From: Planctomycetaceae bacterium
GTDB taxonomy: Bacteria > Planctomycetota > Planctomycetia > Pirellulales > Pirellulaceae
Length of the DNA stretch: 56,527 nt
NCBI GenBank assembly: GCA_007694185.1
Contig: RECD01000099.1
Coordinates: 1-56,527 of the forward strand
Reading direction: 5' to 3'
Positions 33,917 through 42,400 of this stretch are shown in pieces. The translations under genes were made by a program, and so were the position numbers. Below the pieces are notes generated by a model that saw nothing but the letters and a program-made list of their open reading frames with translations, did no database searches and had not been told where the DNA came from. The number at the start of each line of letters is the position of its first letter. The stretch's first letter is position 1.

Positions 33917-35353
33917 ATGCAAGCACTCGACGAATTGGGGAAAGTTTTTGGGGATCGACTGCTGACCGCCGCCGGAGCGATGAAGGTCTTCGAATCCGAC
34001 GGGGTGACTGCGCTTTCGGCCCGTCCGCGGGCGGTCGTGCTGCCGTTGACAGAGGCCGAGATCATCGCGGCGGTCCGCTGGTGCTTCCGTCACGAGGTGC
34101 CGTGGGTCGCCCGGGGTAGCGGCACCAGCCTGTCGGGGGGCAGCGTTCCGGTGGCAGACGGACTGGTGATCTCGGTCAATCGGATGAACCGCTGTTTACG
34201 GATCGATCCGGATCGGCGACTGGCGATCGTGCAGCCCGGCATGATCAACGCGCGGCTGGCTCGGGAAGCCGCCCGATTCGGTTTGCACTACGCGCCGGAC
34301 CCCAGCAGCATGCAGGTCTGCACGATCGGCGGCAACCTCGCCTTCAATTCCGGCGGTGCCCATTGCCTGAAATACGGGATGACGACCAACCACATTCTGG
34401 GTTGTCGGGTCGTTTTGGCGGACGGTGAATTGGTCACGCTGGGTGGCGAGAGCCTCGAAGGGGAAGGGGCAGACACCCTGGGGCTGTTCTGCGGCAGCGA
34501 GGGAACGATGGGCATCGCGACCGAGATCACGGTGCGATTGGTGCCGCCGCCCGAGGCGTTTTACTGTGTCCTGGCTGGCTATTCCGACGTCGAACAGGCC
34601 GGGGAAGCGGTCGCCTCGATCATCGCGTCGGGCCTGCTACCGGGGGCCATGGAGATCATGGACGCGATGGCGATGCGAGCGGCTCGGGAAGGCGTCGGGG
34701 CGACCTACCCGCCGGGTTGCGACGCCGTGTTGATCGTCGAACTGGATGGCTCTGCCCAATCGGTTGAGGCGAGCCGAGAAAAATTAGACGAATTGCTGCG
34801 GCAAAGTGGTGCGATCGCGATCCGGGTCGCGGCCTCAGCAGCGGAACGCCTGGCGATTTGGACCGGCCGCAAAAGCGTCTTTTCGGCCGTCGGCCGCCTC
34901 AGTCCCGATTTCATCGTTCAGGATGGCGTCGTCCCCCGCAGCCGCCTGGGGTACGCGCTCCGGAAGATCGGCGAAATCAGCCGCGAGACGGGGATTCCGG
35001 TCGCCAACGTGTTCCACGCCGGTGACGGCAACCTGCATCCGTTGATCATGTACGACGGACGGCTGGAGGGCGCCCTGCATCGGGCCGAGCAGGTCGCCGC
35101 GCGGATCGTCAGGCTCTGCATCGAGCTGGGAGGTTCGATCACGGGTGAACATGGCGTGGGCCTAGAAAAACGGGATTTTTTGCCGGAAATGTTCGACGAA
35201 GCCAGCCTCGACGCGATGTCGCGAGTGCGAATTGAGATGGACCCCAAAACACTCGCCAACCGAGGCAAAATGTTCCCCAGTGGCGAAGGCGAACCGACCG
35301 GGCTGTACGGATTGCACCCGCTGGAAAAGTCGGGTGTGATCAGCCGGTTTTGA
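33917..35353 (+). CDS. glcD: FAD-linked oxidase, glycolate oxidase GlcD-like
   Basis: 478 residues from ATG 33917; a TTG at 33875 overlapping the dcd stop (TTGA) is an alternative. The N-terminal FAD-binding (PCMH-type) domain has RGSGTSLSGG, YAPDPSSMQVCTIGGNLAFNSGG (cited as YAPDPSSMQ and IGGNLAFNSGG) and GSEGTMGI. The C-terminal FAD-oxidase domain has HAGDGNLHP and GSITGEHGVGLEKR with its metal/substrate residues. This matches GlcD and D-lactate dehydrogenase relatives that oxidise 2-hydroxyacids. No GlcE or GlcF partner is adjacent, so either the electron acceptor subunits are elsewhere or the enzyme works alone. Confidence 0.88.
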   Translation: MQALDELGKVFGDRLLTAAGAMKVFESDGVTALSARPRAVVLPLTEAEIIAAVRWCFRHEVPWVARGSGTSLSGGSVPVADGLVISVNRMNRCLRIDPDRRLAIVQPGMINARLAREAARFGLHYAPDPSSMQVCTIGGNLAFNSGGAHCLKYGMTTNHILGCRVVLADGELVTLGGESLEGEGADTLGLFCGSEGTMGIATEITVRLVPPPEAFYCVLAGYSDVEQAGEAVASIIASGLLPGAMEIMDAMAMRAAREGVGATYPPGCDAVLIVELDGSAQSVEASREKLDELLRQSGAIAIRVAASAAERLAIWTGRKSVFSAVGRLSPDFIVQDGVVPRSRLGYALRKIGEISRETGIPVANVFHAGDGNLHPLIMYDGRLEGALHRAEQVAARIVRLCIELGGSITGEHGVGLEKRDFLPEMFDEASLDAMSRVRIEMDPKTLANRGKMFPSGEGEPTGLYGLHPLEKSGVISRF

Positions 35354-35363
35354 ACCGAACCGC

Positions 35364-35750
35364 TCAGCGAGGTGACTTGCGGGACAGCGGTGAGTCCGCG
35401 CCCGCTTGGGGAGCCGGAAAAACCCGCCGGGGGGCCAACCCGGCCGCGATGAACAAGCGGCTGATGGCCGTCATCAGCCGATCCCAGTGATCGAGCAACT
35501 CGGGAACGCCGAAGCTGCCGGCTTCGCAGCGCCCCACACCTCGCTCGCTGACCTCGACCCGAGAGCCCAGATGAAGCAACGCTTCCAGCACCAGGTGGTC
35601 GCGGCGGTCCTGTTCGGTCAACCCCGCGTCGTCGTAGATCCAGACGTGTTCACCCAGCAACTCGTCCAACAGCCGCAACGCCGCCGCTTCGGGTGACTCG
35701 GCGACGATGATCAGGTGCTGGCTTCCGCAAGTGACGTAATATTTGGACAT
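35364..35750 (-). CDS. Conserved hypothetical protein (planctomycete-type)
   Basis: 128 residues. ATG 35750 is chosen because AAGGAAG lies about 8 nt upstream. It starts MSKYYVTCGSQHLIIVA, which suggests a small alpha/beta domain, continues with a helical LDELLGEHVWIYDDAGL segment, and ends FGVPELLDHWDRLM followed by a Pro/Ala/Ser-rich tail. I recognise no enzymatic motif. The strong ribosome binding site and codon use support a real gene. It converges on glcD with only 10 bp between the stops. Confidence 0.75.
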   Translation of the reverse strand: MSKYYVTCGSQHLIIVAESPEAAALRLLDELLGEHVWIYDDAGLTEQDRRDHLVLEALLHLGSRVEVSERGVGRCEAGSFGVPELLDHWDRLMTAISRLFIAAGLAPRRVFPAPQAGADSPLSRKSPR

Positions 35751-36142
35751 CTTCGTTTCTTCCTTGATCAAAGCGGTCGATCGGGGCCATTCGTGATTTC
35801 GTCGACGTCCCAACCAGGCTGTCGACACCAACAGGATCGCCACCCCCCGTGACACGGTTGGTCACAGGTGACAGGGAAAATCCGAAAAATCTGCGCCGCG
35901 GTTCATGCGTCCGGCAAGCGGCAAGCGAGCAGTCTGGGCGATTTGCGGGCTCTGTATCGGCCTGGGCATGAAATCTTGGAGCAGGTTGTAACGATTCCCT
36001 GCATCCGCCCGGATGTAGCGGCCGAAACGAAAGCTGTCCGGCGGTGCCTCTGCATCGACGTCGACAGCAGATCAACCACTCACAAACATGGCCGGGCGCG
36101 GGCAGCCGCTTCGCGGTCGGACTCGTTCGGAAGGAATCGACG
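35751..36142. other. Divergent intergenic region
   Basis: About 390 bases between the conserved hypothetical gene (minus) and the lipoprotein gene (plus). It must hold both promoters, but no clear hexamer pair was found. Near 35849-35872 the pentamer GTGAC/GTCAC occurs three times as nested inverted repeats (GTGAC, 7 bp, GTCAC, 2 bp, GTGAC), a possible operator. Confidence 0.4.
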
Positions 36143-36616
36143 ATGAACCGTTTGCTTTGGATGGCATCCGTTGCGGTATTGATGTCCTGCTCAACCGGGT
36201 GTCTGCGTCACCATACGCGGGCTCAGTTCTCCGATTGTCCCGAATGCCAGGAATGCCCTCCGGGCGGCTCCTGCCATGGCGGCGGCGGGGGGCTGTTCGG
36301 CAGATTATTCAACTGCAACAGCGGCCGGACGGGGTGTGTCCCGGGGCCGATCGGTTGGCAACAGGGCGGGCTGAACTACAGCAGCCACCTCGGGCCTCAC
36401 GGCGGCACCGCCGGGCACCCGCACTCGGGCCATGGGCCCGGTCCCGGACCTGGCTACGCGGGTGGCGGTTACCCGAATGGACTCGGCGGACCGCACGGCT
36501 ATCAAGGCCCACCGATCAACCCGGGTCAGCCCAGCGCACAAGTCGCCTATCCCTACTACACGCACCGCGGACCTCGGGATTTCCTGCTGGATAACCCGCC
36601 GTCCATCGGGCGCTAG
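36143..36616 (+). CDS. Gly/Pro/His-rich lipoprotein (planctomycete-type)
   Basis: 157 residues from ATG 36143 with GGAAGGAA 6-8 nt upstream. A signal peptide ends in a lipobox-like CSTGC, so the mature protein likely starts with a lipidated Cys. Four Cys follow in CPECQECPPGGSC. The middle is extremely Gly/His/Pro-rich, and the C-terminus ends GPRDFLLDNPPSIGR, a motif I associate with a recurring planctomycete family. It is probably an envelope-attached structural protein; no function is known. Confidence 0.72.
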   Translation: MNRLLWMASVAVLMSCSTGCLRHHTRAQFSDCPECQECPPGGSCHGGGGGLFGRLFNCNSGRTGCVPGPIGWQQGGLNYSSHLGPHGGTAGHPHSGHGPGPGPGYAGGGYPNGLGGPHGYQGPPINPGQPSAQVAYPYYTHRGPRDFLLDNPPSIGR

Positions 36617-36692
36617 GGTTCGACGGCCCGGGGGCCGCGTGGTAAAGAAGTGGCAAGGGGACCGTCCGATCAAGGTCGCGTGAGCATCCGTC

Positions 36693-37667
36693 GTGGCAAC
36701 TGACTTTCGACTCAAAGCACAACTTCCTGAACTGACAGAACGCATCGTGGCGACCTATTCGCCCGATGACGGCATGAACCATTTGGGTCATTGCCCGCTG
36801 CCCAGTTATGAGGAGGTGGTCGAAGCGTTGCTCGACCTGAAGGATATTCTGTATCCCGGGTACCGGCGGCGGGTGGGGTTGCATAGCGGCAACATCACCT
36901 ACCATGTCGGCGGTCTTGTCGATTCGCTTCACGACCGATTGACGGTTCAGATCGGTCGAGCCCTTCGGCACGAAGACCGGGTGACCAAAAAGCACGGCGA
37001 CTGCGAATCGGAGATCGATTTCGAGGCCAAGGGCCAAGCGATGACGATCGAGTTCCTGCGGCGGCTGCCCGAATTGCGACGGACGTTGGGGACCGATGTG
37101 CAGGCGGCGTTCGATGGTGACCCTGCCTGCCAAACGACGGACGAAGTCGTCTTTTGCTACCCCGGGTTCGCGGCGACGACCGTCTATCGGATCGCACATG
37201 AACTGCTGCGTTTGGGAGTCCCCTTCATCCCCCGGATGATGACCGAGTGGGCGCACAAGCAGACGGGAATCGACATCCACCCCGGGGCGAAGATCGACGA
37301 GTACTTTTTCATCGATCACGGTACGGGTGTGGTGATCGGGGAAACCTGCGAGATCGGTCGACACGTCAAGATTTACCAAGGCGTGACGCTCGGTGCACTC
37401 AGTTTCCCGACTGACGCGGACGGACACCTGGTGCGGGGCCACAAACGGCACCCGACGATCGAGGATCGGGTGGTGATCTATGCCAACGCGACGGTGCTCG
37501 GTGGCCGCACGGTCATCGGTCACGACAGCGTGATCGGGTCGAGCGTCTGGGTAACCCGCAGCGTCTCTCCCTTGACGACCGTCACGCTGGAGAAGCCCCA
37601 ACTCAAAATTCGCAGCGCCAGCAGCGACGCGGAAGTGCTTGACAGCGAGCTGAATTTTCAGATCTGA
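36693..37667 (+). CDS. cysE: Serine O-acetyltransferase
   Basis: 324 residues from GTG 36693; the N-terminus [15 protein letters not shown] and [14 protein letters not shown] fit the long EpsC-like serine acetyltransferase subfamily, supporting this start. The C-terminal left-handed beta-helix has [27 protein letters not shown] and [12 protein letters not shown], with catalytic His in the DIHPG and DHGTG elements. It makes O-acetylserine from serine and acetyl-CoA for cysteine synthesis. No cysK lies in the window. It converges on the single-TM protein gene with 28 bp between the stops. Confidence 0.95.
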   Translation: MATDFRLKAQLPELTERIVATYSPDDGMNHLGHCPLPSYEEVVEALLDLKDILYPGYRRRVGLHSGNITYHVGGLVDSLHDRLTVQIGRALRHEDRVTKKHGDCESEIDFEAKGQAMTIEFLRRLPELRRTLGTDVQAAFDGDPACQTTDEVVFCYPGFAATTVYRIAHELLRLGVPFIPRMMTEWAHKQTGIDIHPGAKIDEYFFIDHGTGVVIGETCEIGRHVKIYQGVTLGALSFPTDADGHLVRGHKRHPTIEDRVVIYANATVLGGRTVIGHDSVIGSSVWVTRSVSPLTTVTLEKPQLKIRSASSDAEVLDSELNFQI

Positions 37668-37695
37668 AGATCTCGGTCTCGTCGATCGCTGCTTC

Positions 37696-38325
37696 TCACG
37701 ACTCTCCCACCGCGGCTTGCGGCCGGACGATTTTGACGCCGCGTCGGCCGCTGGGCAACTTCGCGGTCACGCTGATTTTTGTGATCGGATACCGCCCCGG
37801 CACCCACCGCTGATTACTTTTGGTGGCGAAGATTTGTTGCGGAAAGACCAACCGCTCACGAGGGGCCAAAGCCGATTGCCGGTGCAGGAAATATTGGCCG
37901 TTGAGGTCGATCGTCAGGTTCGGGAGTTCGTAATCGGTGAGGTTCTGAATCACGATCGCATCGGTCAGGATCGCCGCTTGCCCCCCAACGACCTCGACCG
38001 GTTCCTTTACGATCGACACTTCGACTTCCAAAGGAGCGTCTCGGGCTTTGCCGAAGAGCGCCGCGTAACCGCTGAGGGCGACCAGTGGGATCAGGCAGGT
38101 GAGCAGCAGCAGGACGGACAGGGCGCGGGGGGAAAGTCTCGCGGCGGGGGCGGTTCGCACGGCGTCGGAACGGCCGTTCGGTGGCTCAGCGGGTTCGGCG
38201 AGCGGCGGATTTGGCGAAGGTATCGCCGCGTCGGACGGAGAGGGGGCGGTCACGGTACGGTCCTCGTAAATTGATCGATCTGCGGACTGGACGCAGGTGA
38301 GACACCGCACGCCACTGCCGCTCAT
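37696..38325 (-). CDS. Single-TM protein of the vWA/coiled-coil/toroid operon
   Basis: 209 residues. ATG 38325 overlaps the stop of the upstream toroid gene as ATGA, so translation is probably coupled. The N-terminal ~65 residues are Pro/Ala/Ser-rich and cytoplasmic, one TM helix follows (LSVLLLLTCLIPLVALSGYA, about 68-90), then a roughly 110-residue beta-rich extracytoplasmic domain (NLTDYELPNLTIDLNGQYF, cited in part). I recognise no family. Position as the last gene of the operon suggests a partner of the toroid or coiled-coil protein. Confidence 0.75.
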   Translation of the reverse strand: MSGSGVRCLTCVQSADRSIYEDRTVTAPSPSDAAIPSPNPPLAEPAEPPNGRSDAVRTAPAARLSPRALSVLLLLTCLIPLVALSGYAALFGKARDAPLEVEVSIVKEPVEVVGGQAAILTDAIVIQNLTDYELPNLTIDLNGQYFLHRQSALAPRERLVFPQQIFATKSNQRWVPGRYPITKISVTAKLPSGRRGVKIVRPQAAVGES

Positions 38326-39494
38326 CGTTGATAAATCGGCAAATAATGATGCGTGACGCTGAGGCTAAGCACCGCCAGCGAGGTCGCGTACGCGGAACCG
38401 TAGTTCCGTTCTTCACCCCGGGTACCGGCCCACGAACCGTCCGCGTTCTGTTCGGGCAACAACAATTGGCTGACGATTTCCGCGGCCTCCTCGCCATGGC
38501 GACCACCCCGTTGGTGCATCGCTTGGGCGTAGTAGTAGGTTCCATAGAAGAAGAACCGCTCGTCCAATTTGGGAGGGTGCTGCAACAGCCAATCGGCAGC
38601 CGACAAGGCTTGTGGCGAATCGTATCGGCCGCAAACCTGCATCGCCAGCAGGCCGGCCGCGGTCATCGCGAAGGTGGGTCGGCTCTGTCCCGGCGTGTAG
38701 CTGAATCCGGCCGGTGACTCTCGCGGACTGCCATCCGGTTCCAAGGGAGAGGTGAAAGACATCTCGAGGTAACGGACGGCTTGATCGATCGCCTCACTCG
38801 GGATCGCCATCCCCTCGTTTTTTGCAGAGCGAAGCGCCATCAACTGCCAGACCGAGACCGAGAGGTCCGAATCGGTCGATTCGGGAGTGTACCTCCAACC
38901 ACCTTGGTTGATCGACGATTTCTTGACCGCCTGCGCCGCCAGGATCAACCGGATCGCCGGTTCCATGGCGTCACGGATCCGAATGTCCTGAGCGTCATCC
39001 GCACCCATACCGGCCATTTCGGTCAGCATCAACGAGGTGATCCCGTGGCCGTACATTCGCGAGCCGTCGGAGCGGCCGAAGTAGCCTTGCGCGTCCTGCC
39101 GAGCGACGCGAGCGGGTGCGATCGGGTTGACGACGAAATCGATCGCCCGCCGCATCGCGAGCGCCTCGTCGGATGGGTCCCCGGGCAGGATCCCGACGCT
39201 GGCCATGGCCATGATCGCCAACGAGGTCATCGAGGTGTCGTGGCCGCGATCGTGGATCGAGCCGTTGGCATGTTGCAGCGACAGCAGGTGGCGAATCCCA
39301 CCGCGGACGGCACGGCGAATGGCTAGCTCTTCGGCGGCAACCGGTCCGCCTACAGGCGTGCTGCCGCTTGGAGCCTGGTCGCTGCCGGCGGGCGGCTGGG
39401 CCCGGGCGGGCGTGACAGCGCACGCCAAGCAAAGGCCGGCGACCAACAGCGGTCCGAACATTCTGCGGGGCATGCGGGGACTCCGTCGGGTCAT
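38322..39494 (-). CDS. Secreted alpha/alpha-toroid protein (squalene-cyclase-like fold)
   Basis: 390 residues. ATG 39494 overlaps the upstream stop as ATGA and starts a signal peptide (MFGPLLVAGLCLACAV, then PARAQ). The mature protein is a toroid with QW-like repeats (QHANGSI, NQGGWRYTP, QNADGSW) and the block SDLSVSVWQLMALRSA. It lacks a DxDD motif, so it is not a working cyclase. It ends THHYLPIYQR, echoing YRHLPIYDN at the end of the other toroid protein in the window. It is probably a periplasmic protein or glycan-binding head working with the coiled-coil and vWA partners. Confidence 0.87.
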   Translation of the reverse strand: MTRRSPRMPRRMFGPLLVAGLCLACAVTPARAQPPAGSDQAPSGSTPVGGPVAAEELAIRRAVRGGIRHLLSLQHANGSIHDRGHDTSMTSLAIMAMASVGILPGDPSDEALAMRRAIDFVVNPIAPARVARQDAQGYFGRSDGSRMYGHGITSLMLTEMAGMGADDAQDIRIRDAMEPAIRLILAAQAVKKSSINQGGWRYTPESTDSDLSVSVWQLMALRSAKNEGMAIPSEAIDQAVRYLEMSFTSPLEPDGSPRESPAGFSYTPGQSRPTFAMTAAGLLAMQVCGRYDSPQALSAADWLLQHPPKLDERFFFYGTYYYAQAMHQRGGRHGEEAAEIVSQLLLPEQNADGSWAGTRGEERNYGSAYATSLAVLSLSVTHHYLPIYQR

Positions 39495-42400
39495 GGTTCT
39501 CGTCCTCGTTCGGCGATCGCTCGAAAGTAAGCCTCGATTTGGCTGCGGAACTCCGGGGAGACTTCGATCCGCCGCTGGATACCGGTGTCTTCGGCCTCCA
39601 GTTGCCGCAGCCGCCCCCAATCGCCGCCGCGAGGATCGACCGTTCCCAGACGGAAGGAATCGGGTTCGCTACCGAGATTGCCCAGGCCGGCTTGGGACGA
39701 AGCCGCGTTGCCGGGCTGGCCGTCGGCCGACTCCCCGGGGGCGTTCGCCTCTTCACCGGCCGGACCGTTGGGCCCGTCGGCCGAGGGCTGCTCGCCCGGC
39801 AACGTCCGACGCATCGCCAAGCGTTGCATTTGTCGCCGGGCTTCGGCGGCAAGGGTCGGCGAATTGGTCTGAGCGGATGCCGATTGCGCACCGCCCTCGG
39901 CAGTTTCGGCCTGAGTCCCAGCCGCCAGTTCTCCGCCGGCATCCTGGCCGACCGCAGACGGGTCGGTATCGCCGTTGGGCTGACCGGCCGGCGACGGCTG
40001 CTCCCCTGCCCCGGGCGGTTGTGGCGACGGCGACTGGCTTTCCTGCCCGCGTTGGGACTGAGTCATCGAGCGATCAAGCTCATCCAGAGTCCGAGCCAAC
40101 TGGTTGGCCGAATCACCCTGGCTGTCGGCTTCGTCGCCGCGACCGTCGGCCCGCGTGTCACGCGACATGCGTTCGAGTCGCTCGGCGAGTGCCTCAGCCT
40201 GCTCGGCAATCGCCCCCTCGGCCACGCTCAATCGCTCGGCGGCGACAGCAGCCGGCGCGCTGAAATCTGCCTGGTTCGCCGCTTGTTCGGAGGCTTCTTC
40301 CAAGGAGCGGTTGGCCCTAGCTACCGAGTCCTCCGCGACCTGGGCGACAGACTGGGCGATCTCATCGATCGGCCGGGAGTGGTCCTGATCCTCTAACCTT
40401 TCCAGGTGCCGAGCCGCCCGACTCAGGTTTTCCGACGCTCGGGCGACCTCACCTTGAACTTGGGTTTGGGCAAGAGCGGAAGCATCCAGCGATTCCGAAG
40501 TGGCCCGAAGTTCGGGCGCCTCGGCGGCCCGGGCGACGGCCTCGGCCAACGCGTCCCGTTGGGCAGCCAGATCGACGGCCGCTTGCTCGAGCATCGACTC
40601 ACTCAATTCCGCAGCCGGTCGGGGGCTGTCCAACGGCGGCAGCGGGGTGCGACCGATTTCGGCCAAGTCCTCACGGGCCTGATCTGCGGCTGCCCGTCGT
40701 CGGGTCGCCTCCTCCTGGGCCAGCGCTTCTCGCGTCTGAGACGCTTCGACCCGTGCGGCAGCCTGATCCCGACGACGCCCGAGTTCGGGGTCATCGGGGC
40801 GCTGCTGTAACTGCTTCTCGGCCTCCGCCAGTTGTCGTTCGGATTGCTGGGTTTGTCCGCGGGCATTCCGAGCCTGCTGCTCCGATTGCCCGGCTGCCTG
40901 ATTGACGCGATTCTGGCGACTACGGACTGCGCCGGCGAGCGTATCGCGTGCCTGGCGTTGGAGGTTCTGCATGTCCCGCTGTTCCACCTTACGAGGATCA
41001 CCGGGCAAGGCCGCCTCGGGGTCACCGCCGAGCCTTTCGACCGAGTCTGCGATCGCCTCCAAACTTGCGGTCGATTCGGCGAGCTGTTCACGAAGGTTCT
41101 CGGCGACCGAGTGAAGGTCGTTCATCAACTCCTGTTCGGCGGAGCCGATTGTCGAGGCGGCCTGCGTCGCCTGCTGCAGCGATTCAATGGACTCCTCCAA
41201 CCGTTGTCGATCCCGCTGGGCCGTTTCGTTCAAGGGCGGGGAGAGGGTTTTTTGATCCAGCCGCGCGATCGCTTGGCGGGCCGTGTGCAAACGGGAACGC
41301 TGGGCCGCCGAGGTGTGATCGACCGCTTGGCGAATGGCGTCCTCGAGTCGCCGCTTTTCGTCGAGCAGCCCCGGGTCCTGGCGTTCCAGCTCCAATCGCA
41401 GTTCCCGTTCCCGTTGGGCCTGCTGCTGGAGGGTTTGCTGAGCGTCACGGATCGACCGCTGGGCGATCCGTTTGAGTTCTTCACGCATCGCTTCGTTGCG
41501 TTTCAACTCCTGGGCGAGTCGATCGAGCATTTCGCGTGGGTCTGACTGGATCGCATCCGCCAACATCTGGCTGCGGGCAAACTCTTGGTCCAATTGCTCC
41601 TGCAGTTCGAGTTCCTCCTGCAGTTGCATCAGGGGCGACGGGCCTTCCCCGGGCGCCTCTCCGGCTGCTCGCCGAGCACGATCCTCGTAGTGGCTCGCGA
41701 TCTGCTCTAGGGTGCGTGCGGCTTCACCCAAGGGATCGGCGGCGGCGTTGATCGCGGCTCGGGCCGCTGGAGGGTCGGTCGCTTGGTCGGCTTGATTGAC
41801 GGCTTCGCGGGTCGCTTCGGCTGCCTCTCGCATCCGGCGGTCGATCGCCCGCGACGCGATGTCGGCCTCCCGAGCGCGTTCCAACCCCTCGTCGCTCGTC
41901 AGATCCTGGGTATTCGCTTCGTCGATCAGGCCCTCGCGCAAGGCGGCGGCCTGCTCCTCGATCTTTTGTCGTAGCTCATCGAGTGCTTGGGCGTCTTTTT
42001 GGGCCTCCTCGCGAGGGTCTTTCTCACCAGGCTCTACGGCAGGCTCTTGACGGGCCTGCCGTTCGGCATCACGAAGGGCTTGGGCGGTATCCCGCGCCAA
42101 TTCGCTGAGGTCGGGCAGATAGGCCTCCAACCGACGGCGAGCGGAAGCCATTAGCGGCACCAACGATTGACCGATATCGAACAATTCGGCGTGCTTGTCA
42201 TCCAGATCATCGGCGAGGGAAACGGCCGGGATGCGTTGCCACCGGCGGGCCACGATCGCCGCGGAAATTCGGGACATCTCACGATCACGCACCGCATCGT
42301 GCAAGGGTTTTCGCGTCTCCCAACCGATCCCGGCGCGCTCCAAACCGGTCAGGGCGTGATCGAGACCTCGTTGCAGCCGTTCCCATCGGCGGGGGGCATC

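Noticed and set aside
38322-39494. A squalene-hopene cyclase (hopanoid synthesis enzyme)
   Set aside because: The toroid fold and QW-like repeats are present, but there is no DxDD catalytic motif, the protein is about half the length of the enzyme and it has a signal peptide. The same argument applies to the toroid head at 10445-13240.
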